The notes: generated by a model not told the origin, from the letters alone. Shown: positions 19,115 through 30,674, counted from the stretch's first letter. The stretch is 64,000 nt of DNA from Deinococcus aquaedulcis (GCF_019693445.1 NZ_JAHRBL010000008.1:89406-153405); one strand, 5' to 3'. Numbers and translations: made by a program.

Positions 19115-19810
19115 ATGAAGAACGCTCCGCTGACCCTTGACTTTGGCACCGTCCGGCTGCCCATCAGCGCGGACGGACTGCTGCACGCCCCCACGGCCCT
19201 GAAGCACCTGGGCCTGTCCGATGACCGCTTCCAGGCCACCCTGGACGCCCTGAAGGTAGAGACCGACACCCGCGACTACGGCGCTGGCCCCGAACTGGCC
19301 CTGTCTATTCCCGACTTCACCCGTCTGGCCTTTACGCTGGACACCCCGCAGGCCCGGCGCTGGCGCAAGCGGGCCCAGGACCTGCTGACCCGCGCCCTGC
19401 AGGGCGACGTGCGCCTGTCGGCCCAGATTGCCGAGCGCAACCCCGACCCTGAAGCCCGGCGCTGGCTGGCCGCCCGCCTGGAAAGCACCCAGGCCCGGCG
19501 CGAACTGATGAGCACAGTCGCCCGCCACGGTGGCGAGGGCCCGGTGTTCGGGCAACTGGGGAGCATCAGCAACCGCAGCGTGCTGGGCACCAACAGCGCG
19601 GCCATCCGCCGCGAGCGCGGGGTCAAGCAGACCCGCGACGGCCTGAGCGCCACCGAGCTGCTGCGCCTCGCCTACCTGGACACCGCCACCACCCGCGCCA
19701 TTCAGGAGCGCGGCGCCCACGGCAACGATGCGATCCTGAAGCTCCACGAGCATGTCGCCCGCCGCGAGCGCGCCGGCTGGGAAACGCCAATTCCGACCCA
19801 GGCGAGCTAA
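19115..19810 (+). CDS. ddrC: DNA damage response protein DdrC
   Basis: A 231-residue, Deinococcus-specific DNA-binding protein induced by radiation and desiccation. The start MKNAPLTLDFGTVRLP, the core DTPQARRWRKRAQDLL, the DPEARRWLAARLEST segment and the GQLGSISNRSVLG motif match what I recall of D. radiodurans DdrC, including its length. The N-terminal half is a winged-helix domain and the C-terminal half a helical dimerisation bundle; the protein bridges and compacts DNA. The promoter is leaderless and carries an RDRM-like site. A hairpin terminator follows. Confidence 0.92.
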   Translation: MKNAPLTLDFGTVRLPISADGLLHAPTALKHLGLSDDRFQATLDALKVETDTRDYGAGPELALSIPDFTRLAFTLDTPQARRWRKRAQDLLTRALQGDVRLSAQIAERNPDPEARRWLAARLESTQARRELMSTVARHGGEGPVFGQLGSISNRSVLGTNSAAIRRERGVKQTRDGLSATELLRLAYLDTATTRAIQERGAHGNDAILKLHEHVARRERAGWETPIPTQAS

Positions 19811-20100
19811 GCAGGGGCCGATGGCGGAAAGCAGATGGCAGATGGCTGAACACAGGCCGTCTGCCTTCTCTTTTGTCCAGTGGTCGGGCCAGTGGTCAAG
19901 TGAGGCAAGCGGGGTATGGGTGGAATGTCGTCTGGGACGCAGGGCACGCTCCACCCTCTGCAGGCCCCGGCAAGGAGGGCAAAGCAGCGTCCTAGTCGTC
20001 CCGGGTCTGCGTGGTGTTCGCTTTTGCCCTCTGCCATAGACCCTCTGACACCCGCCATCTGCCGCCCTATCCCTCATCCAGCCCCGCTAGAATCCGGCAC
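19811..20100. repeat. Intergenic region with SNR-like repeated sequence
   Basis: Holds the ddrC terminator (stem GGCAGATGGC / GCCGTCTGCC, 19837-19865, then TTCTCTTTT) and low-complexity runs such as GCAGATGGCAGATGGC, echoed in reverse by GCCATCTGCCGCC near 20054-20066. This style of short interspersed sequence is common in Deinococcus intergenic DNA. The region ends with the leaderless -10 TAGAAT (20088-20093) of the next gene. Confidence 0.55.
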
Positions 20101-21147
20101 GTGCCGCTCCTCCTGATTCGCCTCGTCCTGGCCGAGGTCACCCGCTGGTATGTGGCGGGCGTGGCGCTGTTCATGTCGCTGCAGATGGTGGACGCCCTGA
20201 GCAGCACCGTGGCCAAGCTGATCCAGTACCGCCCACCCCTGGATAAAGCTGCCCTGGCCTTTTTCAGCATCGGCCCGGGGATTCTGAACAAGAGTCTGGT
20301 GCTGGCGGTGCCGTTTGCCATTCTGCTGGCCTTTTCGCGGATGCAGCGCGACAGCGAACTCAAGGCGATCAGCGCCGGGGGGGTGGCGCCGCTGCGGCTG
20401 GTGTGGCCGCTGGCCCTGCCCTTTGTCCTGGTGGCGGCGCTGGCGTACGTGAACGGCGACCGCATCGTGCCGTCCAATCTGGCCCGCTGGGACGCCACCT
20501 GGTTCAACATCTACAACATGCCGCTGCCCCCGCAGACGCAGAAAAAGTACACCTATGCCCCCCCCGGCGCCCTGTACTACGCGGGCAGCGTGATCAGCAC
20601 GGGCGACGGCACCACCGCGCAGCTGCAGGGCGTGATGGTGCAGCGGGACGGCGCGGTGCTGACGGCCAGCAGCGGCACCTGGGACAGCAAGGCCCAGACC
20701 TGGACCCTGCTGAACCCCTGGCGCGCTGTCCCCGGCCAGAACCCCCAACCGCTGAACAAACCCGTCACCGTGCCCCAGACCGACGCCCTGCGCCCCCCAC
20801 CCGCCAAGGCCGAGCAGACCACCACCCCCGAACTGCGCGCGCGCGCCGCCGATCCCCAGATGCTGCCCGCTGATCAGCGCGAGGCGGCCTTCCAGATTGT
20901 CCGCCGCATGGCCGACCCGCTGACGGCTGTGGTGTTCGCCTTGGCAGCCGGGGCCCTGGGGCTGCTGCTGCGCAACCGCGCGGCGGCCTTTGCGGCGGTG
21001 CTGGTGTTTCTGGTGAGCTTCTACGTGCTGTGGACTACCGTGCCGGGGCTGGCGCGGGCCGGGGCGCTGTCGCCTGCCCTGGCGGCGTGGCTGCCCAATG
21101 TGGTCTTTGTGCTGCTGGCCGCCGCCCTGGCCTGGAGGCTGCGGTGA
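20101..21147 (+). CDS. LptF/LptG (YjgP/YjgQ) family permease, first copy
   Basis: A 348-residue protein with N-terminal helices, a beta-jellyroll periplasmic middle (APPGALYYAGSVISTGDG to DSKAQTWTLLNPWRA) and two or three C-terminal helices, the layout of the permease subunits of the LPS exporter. FSRMQRDSELKAISAGGVAP is the coupling-helix signature. The GTG start at 20101 is set by TAGAAT 7 nt upstream. Deinococcus is reported to lack LPS, so the cargo is probably another envelope lipid or glycolipid. Coupled to the next gene by a GTGA overlap. Confidence 0.9.
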   Translation: MPLLLIRLVLAEVTRWYVAGVALFMSLQMVDALSSTVAKLIQYRPPLDKAALAFFSIGPGILNKSLVLAVPFAILLAFSRMQRDSELKAISAGGVAPLRLVWPLALPFVLVAALAYVNGDRIVPSNLARWDATWFNIYNMPLPPQTQKKYTYAPPGALYYAGSVISTGDGTTAQLQGVMVQRDGAVLTASSGTWDSKAQTWTLLNPWRAVPGQNPQPLNKPVTVPQTDALRPPPAKAEQTTTPELRARAADPQMLPADQREAAFQIVRRMADPLTAVVFALAAGALGLLLRNRAAAFAAVLVFLVSFYVLWTTVPGLARAGALSPALAAWLPNVVFVLLAAALAWRLR

Positions 21148-22238
21148 AGACCTTTGAACGGTACGTGCTCTCGGAAATTCTGCCGTTCCTGGCCGGGGGG
21201 GTAGCGGCTGTGATCACGCTGCTGCTGCTGGCCGGCCTGGAAGGGGTGATTGCCCCGCTGCTGGCCAAGGGCGCCGATCCGCTGCTGGTGGCCCGCCTGC
21301 TGGCCCTGAATGTCCCCGAGGCCACCGCCACCGCCCTGCCCATCGCCCTGATGTTCGCCGTGCTGCTGGGCCTGTCGCGGCTGGCGGCCGACAGCGAGAT
21401 CAAGAGCGCGGTGGCCTCGGGCATTCCGGCGTCGCGGCTGTTCCGGCCCGTGCTGGGCCTGGGGGCCGCCGTGGCGCTGCTGGCCTTTGCGCTGGGCGAG
21501 GGCCTGGTGCCGCGCGCCCAGGTGGAAGCGCGCGCCGTGCAGCGCCAGATCGTGCTGGATAACCCCCGGGTGCTGGGCCTGGGCCAGAACGTGGTGCTGC
21601 GCGACACCCTGAACCGCGCGATCAGCGTGGGCCAGGTGCGCCCGGGCGGCGAACTGCGCGACCTGCGGATCGTGACCATGGTGGAAAACACCCTGCCCAG
21701 TGAGGTGATCACAGCCGAGGCAGGGCGGCTGCGCCCAGGCACCAACGTGCTGGAGCTGCGTCAGGGCCAGCGCATGACCTACCAGAACGGCGACCCCCGG
21801 CCCTCCACCATCCTGAGTTTCGAGCGCGGCGAACTGCCCCTGCAGGACACTGGCACCGACCTGGGCGGCCAGGGCCAGGGATCGCTGGCCCGTTACGACA
21901 CCCTGCCGGTGCTGTGGGCCCGGGTGCAGACCTACCGCCAGCAGAACATCAGCGCGCCGGCCGATTTCACCGCCCTGCACCAGAAGTTTGCCGGGCCACT
22001 GGCGGCGCTGGCCCTGGCCTTTTTTGCTGTGACCCTGGCGGTGTACTCCTTCCGCAGCGGGCGTGACCTGGGGCTGGTGTGGGCGCTGCTGCTCACCTTT
22101 GCCTACTACGCCACCTTCAGCGTGTTCCGCGTGATGGGCGAGAACGGCGCGGTGCCCGGTGCCGTGGCCGCCTACGCACCGGACCTGATCGCGGTGCTGG
22201 CGGGGCTGGGCCTGCTGTGGTTCATGGCGCGGCGCTGA
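21144..22238 (+). CDS. LptF/LptG (YjgP/YjgQ) family permease, second copy
   Basis: A 364-residue partner with the same layout: helices at residues about 10-30, 60-80 and 100-120, a beta-rich middle (VITAEAGRLRPGTNVLELRQ) and C-terminal helices. LSRLAADSEIKSAVASGIP is the matching coupling-helix motif. The two proteins presumably form the heterodimeric core of an ABC exporter; the ATPase (LptB-like) is not in this window. GTG start at 21144, overlapping the previous stop by 4 bp. Its 3' end overlaps the convergent HxlR gene by 17 bp. Confidence 0.9.
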   Translation: MKTFERYVLSEILPFLAGGVAAVITLLLLAGLEGVIAPLLAKGADPLLVARLLALNVPEATATALPIALMFAVLLGLSRLAADSEIKSAVASGIPASRLFRPVLGLGAAVALLAFALGEGLVPRAQVEARAVQRQIVLDNPRVLGLGQNVVLRDTLNRAISVGQVRPGGELRDLRIVTMVENTLPSEVITAEAGRLRPGTNVLELRQGQRMTYQNGDPRPSTILSFERGELPLQDTGTDLGGQGQGSLARYDTLPVLWARVQTYRQQNISAPADFTALHQKFAGPLAALALAFFAVTLAVYSFRSGRDLGLVWALLLTFAYYATFSVFRVMGENGAVPGAVAAYAPDLIAVLAGLGLLWFMARR

Positions 22239-22599
22239 CCGGCTGGTGCTCTGCCGCTTCCCCGGGGCCGCCGGGCGGGGTCCAGCGGCTGCCCCAGCGG
22301 GCCATCGCCGCAATGATCTCGCCCAGGCTCTGGCCCTGCTCGGTCAGGGCGTATTCCACCCGGGGGGGCACCTCGGCGTAAACGGTGCGGGTCACGAGGC
22401 CCTGGGCTTCGAGCTGCCGCAGCCGCTCGGTGAGGGTCTTGGGCGACACGCGCCCCAGGGTGCGTTTCAGGTCGCTGAAGCGCCGCCGGCCGCCCAGCAG
22501 GTCGCGCAGAATCAGGGTGGTCCACTTGCCGCCGATCACCTGCATGGTGCGCTCCACGCCGCATTCCGGGCGGCTGACCACCGCATGGCCGTATTTCAT
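22222..22599 (-). CDS. HxlR-family winged-helix regulator
   Basis: A 125-residue MarR-like winged-helix protein of the HxlR family. CGVERTMQVIGGKWTTLILRDL carries the conserved Cys (often a redox or electrophile sensor), and RFSDLKRTLGRVSPKTLTERLRQLE is the recognition region. Divergent from an NAD(P)-binding reductase, which it probably controls. Leaderless: TAGTCT is 6 nt before the ATG, and a perfect inverted repeat CTTCCG-TAA-CGGAAG sits just upstream of that box. Confidence 0.92.
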   Translation of the reverse strand: MKYGHAVVSRPECGVERTMQVIGGKWTTLILRDLLGGRRRFSDLKRTLGRVSPKTLTERLRQLEAQGLVTRTVYAEVPPRVEYALTEQGQSLGEIIAAMARWGSRWTPPGGPGEAAEHQPVSAAP

Positions 22600-22616
22600 G
22601 GGCCCAGACTAGACCG

Positions 22617-22631
22617 CTTCCGTAACGGAAG
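22617..22631. promoter_or_regulatory. Inverted repeat, likely HxlR operator
   Basis: CTTCCG TAA CGGAAG, perfect 6-bp arms, lies between the divergent HxlR and reductase genes and upstream of the HxlR -10 box, where binding would block the regulator's own promoter. Confidence 0.65.
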
Positions 22632-22742
22632 TCATGACAGTTTCCAAAACCATACTGGCTTTTGCCTTTCCCCCTGCTTCCGCTGGCGGGGGGATGTTCT
22701 TTAGCGTGGGGCCATGAGCCTTTTTCCTGTCCGAGGTTTCCT

Positions 22743-23363
22743 ATGAAGCTGGCCCTGCTGGGTGCCACTGGCCGCACCGGGCGCTTGGTGCTGGATCAGG
22801 CGCTGGCCCGGGGCCACGAGGTGCAGGCGCTGGCACGCCGCCCCGAAGTGCTGAGCACTCGCCCGGGGCTGACGGTGGTGGCGGGTCACCTGAAGGACGA
22901 GGCCGCCCTTCAGGCCGTGCTGCGCGGGGCCGACGCGGTGCTCAGCGCGCTGGGCCCGGTCAAGGGCGATGCGGGCGGCGTGATGACCCAGGCCGCCCAG
23001 GTGCTGGTGCGCCGTATGCCCGAAGCGGGGGTGCGCCGGGTGGTCAGCCTGACCGGGGCTGGCGTGCCCTTCGCCGGGGACGTGCCGGGCCCGGTGGACC
23101 ACATCTTCCGCACGCTGCTGAGGGTCCTGCAGGGCGACGTGCTGCGTGACGCCACGGAACACGTGCGTCTGCTGAGGACCTCGGACCTGGACTGGACCGT
23201 GGTGCGCGCGCCGATGCTCACCGATGGGCCGGCCGGACCCGTGCGCTCCGGGCCGGTGGGGCGCACGGGCCCGCGTGTGCCGCGCGCCAGTGTGGCCGCC
23301 TTCATGCTGGACGCCGCCGAGCAGGGCACCTTCTCGCGCCAGGCGCCGGCCGTCAGTGCGTAG
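22743..23363 (+). CDS. NAD(P)-binding atypical SDR
   Basis: A 206-residue atypical short-chain dehydrogenase of the NmrA/BVR-B-like type. The dinucleotide loop LLGATGRTGRLVL is at residues 5-17, followed by the ALARRPEVL strand typical of NADP preference and RRVVSLTGAGVP. No YxxxK active site is seen, as usual for the class. Ribosome site GAGG 6 nt upstream. Divergent from the HxlR regulator and 27 bp before a quinone oxidoreductase, suggesting a small redox or electrophile stress unit. Confidence 0.87.
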   Translation: MKLALLGATGRTGRLVLDQALARGHEVQALARRPEVLSTRPGLTVVAGHLKDEAALQAVLRGADAVLSALGPVKGDAGGVMTQAAQVLVRRMPEAGVRRVVSLTGAGVPFAGDVPGPVDHIFRTLLRVLQGDVLRDATEHVRLLRTSDLDWTVVRAPMLTDGPAGPVRSGPVGRTGPRVPRASVAAFMLDAAEQGTFSRQAPAVSA

Positions 23364-23390
23364 CCCGGTGTGCCTGGGCCCGGGGGGCCG

Positions 23391-24356
23391 GTGAGGGCCG
23401 CCCGGGTGCACCACTTCGGGGGCCCCGAGGTGCTGCGCGTGGAGGAGGTGCCCTGGCCCGCCCCCCAGGGCGACGAACTGCTGGTGCGTGTGGCGGCCAG
23501 CAGCATCAACGCAACTGATCTGGCACTTCGCTCAGGCAGCCTGGGTCCACTGGCCGCGCGGCAACTGCCCCTGACCGTGGGCTTTGACGTGTGCGGCGAG
23601 GTGGTGGCCTGCGGGCCGCGTGTGACGGCCTTCCGGCCCGGCGAGCGGGTGTACGCCCTGCTGGGCCTGCGCGCTGGCGGCAGCGCTGAGTATGTCACCG
23701 TGCGGCAGGGCCGGGCCGCGCGGGCGCCTGCCACGGTGTCGGCGGTGCAGGCGGCGGCCGTGCCCCTGGCCGGTCTGACGGCCCTGCAGGCCCTGCGTGC
23801 CCAGGGTGGCTTGCAGCCCCACAGCACGGGTCCCCGCCCCCGGGTGCTGGTGTACGGCGCGGCGGGCGGCATTGGTTCCTTCGCCGTGGGGCTGGCCCGC
23901 GTGCTGGGCGCCCAGGTGACTGGCGTGGCCCGCCCTGAAAAGCACACCTTCGTGCAGGCCCTGGGTGCCGACGAGGTGCTGGCGCCGGCTGACCTGGACT
24001 GGACCCAGGCTGGCCCCTGGGACGTGGTGCTGGACACGCCACCCGCCCTGGGCTTTGCGGCGGTGCGCCCGGCACTGGGCCCGCGCGGCGTTCTGGTCAG
24101 CACCCGCCCGCTGCCCACCCGCCTGGGCGACGCAGCCGCCATGCTGCCCTGGCGCGGCCCCCACCCCCGCTTGGCGACCATCCACACCGCCGAACGCGGC
24201 CTGGACCTCGCTTTTCTGGCCCGCCTGATTGACGGCGGCGAATTGTCCGTGCCGGTAGACCGGGTGTTTCCACTGCAGGATATTGCTGCAGCCCACCGCT
24301 ACGCCGAGGGCGACGAAGTACGCGGCAAGGTGGTGGTGGGGGTGGCTGAGAACTGA
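23391..24356 (+). CDS. Zinc-independent quinone oxidoreductase-like MDR protein
   Basis: A 321-residue medium-chain reductase of the QOR class: GroES-like N-terminus (ARVHHFGGPEVLRVEEV, ASSINATDLALRSG, FDVCGEV) and Rossmann domain with VYGAAGGIGSFAVGLARVLG. The catalytic and structural zinc ligands of alcohol dehydrogenases are missing, as expected for NADPH-quinone reductases. GTG at 23391 is chosen because translation then begins VRAARVHHF as in homologues; a GTG at 23370 would add seven residues. Probably co-transcribed with the preceding reductase and reachable by the same HxlR control. Confidence 0.87.
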   Translation: MRAARVHHFGGPEVLRVEEVPWPAPQGDELLVRVAASSINATDLALRSGSLGPLAARQLPLTVGFDVCGEVVACGPRVTAFRPGERVYALLGLRAGGSAEYVTVRQGRAARAPATVSAVQAAAVPLAGLTALQALRAQGGLQPHSTGPRPRVLVYGAAGGIGSFAVGLARVLGAQVTGVARPEKHTFVQALGADEVLAPADLDWTQAGPWDVVLDTPPALGFAAVRPALGPRGVLVSTRPLPTRLGDAAAMLPWRGPHPRLATIHTAERGLDLAFLARLIDGGELSVPVDRVFPLQDIAAAHRYAEGDEVRGKVVVGVAEN

Positions 24357-24632
24357 GAGGCCTTCCGATACATGCCGCAATGCGTGACGGCAGCGTTCTG
24401 ACTGAAAGGACTTGCAGCGTGACGCAGCAGGAAGGCAAAACGACGGCTTTCCGGGAGTGGAGTTGGAAGAGCGCCAAAGATGGGAACTATCCAGTTCTCC
24501 TCTGGAGGTGCCTGAGATGAACCGCAGTTCGTGTAACCTGCTGTTCACGGCAGTGGACCCTTCTGCCTGCGGGCCAAACGAGAGCCCTTCGCTGTCGCTC
24601 ACGTGGCCCCAGGGCGGCCGGCATTCCCCTCT

Positions 24633-25415
24633 TCAGTACAGCCCCTTTCCTCCAGCTTTCAGTGCGTAGTGCACCCGGCGCAGCGCCACTGCCTGTGCCC
24701 GCGAGAGCGGCAGCCCGCGCGAAAGCCGCTCCAGGGCGCGGGCGTGCAGGGCCAGTCGGTGTGGGGCGTCGGTGTCCAGGGTGGGGGTGTAGGTGAAGGT
24801 CACGGCTGAGCCCAGTTCGTCCACCAGGGCGTACAGCCGCTCCAGCGACGGCGACTTGCGGCGGCCCCGGTGAATCAGGGCCTCGTCGTAGCGGCGCACA
24901 TGAAACTTGTGGTCGCTCTGCACCTGAAAGGCTGTGTGGCCCAGCGCGCGGGCGTGGGTCAGGGCCACGCGGATGGCCTCGCGCTCGGCCAGCCCTTCGT
25001 GGCCCAGGGCCCCGCGCAGCACGGCCCCGTAGGGGCGGTCCCCCAGCAGATAGCCCAGGCTCAGCGAGCCGCTCTGCTTGTCGGCGCTGCCATCGGTGCG
25101 AATCAGGACAGGGCCAGTGGCGTGGGGGTGGTCGGCCTGCAGCGCCGCCTGCGCCGCCGTGTCCAGGGGCTGTCCAGCCGCCAGTCGTGCCAGGGCCCCG
25201 GCCAGTGCGGCGGCCTGCTGGGCGCGGTCCTCTTCCCCTGCTCCTGGGATCAGCGCCCGGAAATCCAGCGCCGCCGCGTGCCGGGCCGCCAGTTCGGCGG
25301 CGCTCAGGGGCAGGGGAGAAGGCAGGCCGTAAGGCACGCCGTCCAACACGTAGCCCGCGCCATCCGGGGTCTCGGCCACGCTGAGGGTGGCGCGCTGGTG
25401 GCGGGGAACGGTCAC
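24633..25415 (-). CDS. RNase H-fold protein
   Basis: A 260-residue protein whose C-terminal 160 residues have the RNase H fold: VLIRTDGSADKQSGS (Asp108), AEREAIRVALTHARALG (Glu144 or Glu146), FQVQSDHKFHVRRY (Asp168) and a late acidic DTDAPHRLALHAR. That is the spacing of the metal-binding D-E-D-D set. The N-terminal 95 residues are Ala/Leu-rich and unassigned. GTG start overlapping the SDR stop by 4 bp (GTGA). Acting on RNA-DNA hybrids or structured RNA is possible; the tight link to a zinc-finger SDR is unexplained. Confidence 0.8.
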   Translation of the reverse strand: MTVPRHQRATLSVAETPDGAGYVLDGVPYGLPSPLPLSAAELAARHAAALDFRALIPGAGEEDRAQQAAALAGALARLAAGQPLDTAAQAALQADHPHATGPVLIRTDGSADKQSGSLSLGYLLGDRPYGAVLRGALGHEGLAEREAIRVALTHARALGHTAFQVQSDHKFHVRRYDEALIHRGRRKSPSLERLYALVDELGSAVTFTYTPTLDTDAPHRLALHARALERLSRGLPLSRAQAVALRRVHYALKAGGKGLY

Positions 25416-26671
25416 CAGGGCTGCACCCGGTAGTCTTTCAGGAACACGCCGGCCAGGGGCCGCCCAGGCTCATTCAGACCGCTGAACATGGGATCGCACA
25501 GCCGGGCCGCCGCGTCGTCCAGGTCCAGGGGTAGCCGGAAGCCCTGAGCCGCCATGCGCTCTTGCTGGGGATGCGGCTCCTGGTGCGACACCCAGCCGGG
25601 GTCCACGCTGGTCATGTAAATGCCCTCGCGTGCCAGCCGTGGCCCGCTGGTGCGGGTCAACATGTTCAGCGCCGCCTTGGCCATGTTGGTGTGGGGGTGG
25701 CGGTCACTCTTGTCGGCCCGTGAAAACTGGCCCTCCACAGCGCTCACGTTCACAACAAACCGCCGCTCGAATGGCGAGCGCCGCAGCAGGGGCAGTAGGC
25801 CGCTGCACAGCAGGTAGGGCGCCGTGGTGTTCACCAGCTGCACCTCCAGCAGCTCGCGGGCCTCGACCTCGTCCAGCCGGGCTGTCCAGCTATTGTGGGG
25901 GCGCAGGTCCAGGGCTTGACCGTGGCGGTCCAGGGGCTCGGGTGGGGTGAACAGTGAAGGGGCACCAGAGCTGTCCGGCAAGCTGGGCGCAGGCCACGCG
26001 ATCTTCAGGGCCAGCCGGGAGCCGGGCAGGGCCTGCCGCTCCCCCTGCAGCAGCGCGGCATAGAAGCCGGGTGGCCGCGCAATGGTCTGCGCGGCGTTGT
26101 TGATCAGCAGGTCCAGATGGGGCTGGGTGCGGCTCAGTTCCTCTATAAACGCCTGTACAGCGCGCAGATCCCGCAGGTCCAGGCCGTACAGGGTCAGCCG
26201 GCCCTGCCACTCGGCGGCGTCTGGCTCCTGGGCAAATCGCCGCGCCGCGTCCTGTGGAAATCGGGTGGTCACGATCACCTGGGCCCCACTGCGCAGCAGC
26301 CGCAGGGCCGCCGCGTGCCCAATGTTCACCCGGCCACCGGTCAGCAGGGCCACACGGCCGCTCAGGTCGGCGCGCGCATGGCGCTTGCGGTGGTTCAGCT
26401 GACCGCATGGAGCGCACAGGGCCGGATTCCCCGCGTCGGCCAGCCCGAAGGGTTGCCGGCACATGTAGCAGCGCTGCCCCGCGTCTGGTTTTGGCGGTGG
26501 GCGCCGGGCGGCCTCTTCTGCCTGCCGGGCGTGCTTGCGCCCCAGGCGATTCACGCCGGCCACCAGCGTGCGGAAGGCGGGCTGATCATCGGCCAGGGCT
26601 GGGTTACGCAGCACCGCTTTCAACACGCGCTGCGCTGTTTGCCAGTCAAGGGGGGTCAGATCGGGGTCCAT
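25412..26671 (-). CDS. SDR-fold protein with N-terminal zinc ribbon
   Basis: A 419-residue protein. Residues 1-60 are helical, residues 68-89 form a CxxC-x14-CxxC zinc ribbon (CYMC, CAPC), and residues about 103-400 are a classical SDR fold: TGGRVNIGHAAALRLL dinucleotide loop, LLINNAAQT and VNVSAVEGQF. Where the catalytic Tyr-x3-Lys is expected the sequence reads TNMAK, so Lys is present but the Tyr position is Thr. It may bind NAD(P) without ordinary oxidoreductase chemistry. Coupled to the RNase H-fold gene downstream. Start at the ATG 26671. Confidence 0.85.
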   Translation of the reverse strand: MDPDLTPLDWQTAQRVLKAVLRNPALADDQPAFRTLVAGVNRLGRKHARQAEEAARRPPPKPDAGQRCYMCRQPFGLADAGNPALCAPCGQLNHRKRHARADLSGRVALLTGGRVNIGHAAALRLLRSGAQVIVTTRFPQDAARRFAQEPDAAEWQGRLTLYGLDLRDLRAVQAFIEELSRTQPHLDLLINNAAQTIARPPGFYAALLQGERQALPGSRLALKIAWPAPSLPDSSGAPSLFTPPEPLDRHGQALDLRPHNSWTARLDEVEARELLEVQLVNTTAPYLLCSGLLPLLRRSPFERRFVVNVSAVEGQFSRADKSDRHPHTNMAKAALNMLTRTSGPRLAREGIYMTSVDPGWVSHQEPHPQQERMAAQGFRLPLDLDDAAARLCDPMFSGLNEPGRPLAGVFLKDYRVQPW

Positions 26672-26724
26672 AGGTCAAAGAGAGGTGGAGGTGGGCACCG
26701 CTTTATGAAAACGGGCCACCTCCG

Positions 26725-26796
26725 CTGTCCGGGACGGACTCGAACCGCCGGCCACCCGATCTGCAGTCGGATGCTCTTCCCCTGAGTTACCGGACC
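26725..26796 (-). tRNA. tRNA-Cys(GCA)-like gene, atypical
   Basis: Cloverleaf with D arm CTC-AGGGGAA-GAG, anticodon loop CTGCAGA (GCA) on a 5-bp stem, and T arm with loop TTCGAGT. The acceptor pairs GTCCGG with CCGGAC over six base pairs, but the 1:72 position is G:A, the discriminator is G instead of the U73 usual for tRNA-Cys, 10:25 is A:C and no CCA is encoded. A -10 hexamer TACACT lies only 5 nt before position 1, so transcription would start at the mature 5' end. Confidence 0.65.
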
Positions 26797-26885
26797 TCTG
26801 CAGTGTAGCGGGCCCGGGTCGTCTGCGGCGCTCGTTTGCCCAAAAGGTGGGGGCCGCGTCACCTTGGCAAGGTGGGCGGCCCCCG

Positions 26886-26957
26886 GCGTTCAGAGCGGAC
26901 TCGAACCGCTGACCCCTCGCTTGCAAAGCGAGTGCTCTTCCCCTGAGCTACCGAACA
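26886..26957 (-). tRNA. tRNA-Ala(UGC)-like gene, atypical
   Basis: Good D arm (GCTC/GAGC), anticodon stem CTCGC/GCGAG with loop TTTGCAA (anticodon TGC) and a perfect T stem AGCGG/CCGCT. The acceptor has only six sound pairs with a U:G at 1:72, pair 3:70 is U:A instead of the G3:U70 needed by alanyl-tRNA synthetase, the discriminator is C and no CCA is encoded. A TAAAAT -10 box lies 5 nt before position 1. It shares D and T arms with the Cys-like gene 89 bp away. Confidence 0.6.
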
Positions 26958-26965
26958 GCTTCATT

Positions 26966-30258
<3,293 letters not shown>

Positions 30259-30353
30259 GAGCTGCATTCTGACAGCGGGGGCCAGCAAGGCGGATTTCTC
30301 AAGGAATGGCGAAGGCGGGAGGATGGGGGTCCTCCCGCCGCCTGCCGGTGCGG

Positions 30354-30650
30354 TTATTCGGTGTCTTCGCCGCGCAGATGGGCCACGATGCCTTCCAGAT
30401 CGCCTGGGGTCAGATGCTCCATCAGCCACGCCACGGTCACGGACTGGCCCTGGGCGCGGGTGTTCAACAGGTCGGCCAGTTTCTCCAGCAGGGCGTCCAT
30501 CACGGCGTCATCGCTCTCGGCGTCCTGGCCAGCCGAGGCCAGGTCGCGTTCTTCTGCGAGCGACAGGGGCAAGGAGGCAAACGAGAGGCCATTGATCTCG
30601 AAGGGCGGGCGCTGGGTGGCCTGACGGCCAAATTTGATGGTCTGGGTCAT
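30354..30650 (-). CDS. Small protein resembling tail-assembly chaperones
   Basis: A 98-residue protein with a short N-terminal basic stretch, a GLSFASLPLSLAEERDL segment reminiscent of phage tail or contractile-injection tail-assembly chaperones (pattern: hydrophobic strand, PLSL, acidic helix) and an acidic helical C-terminus. Ribosome site AGGAG about 5 nt before the ATG at 30650. It lies 24 bp after the 321-residue gene of the DUF4157 operon. The chaperone similarity is by pattern only and is weak. Confidence 0.65.
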   Translation of the reverse strand: MTQTIKFGRQATQRPPFEINGLSFASLPLSLAEERDLASAGQDAESDDAVMDALLEKLADLLNTRAQGQSVTVAWLMEHLTPGDLEGIVAHLRGEDTE

Positions 30651-30674
30651 GGGGTCTCCTGTGGGGGCTGGGTA

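Noticed and set aside
24357..24632. Possible small genes between the quinone oxidoreductase and RNase H-fold genes
   Set aside because: Short frames starting at TTG or at the ATG near 24517 have no consistent start signal and overlap the convergent gene end; treated as non-coding.
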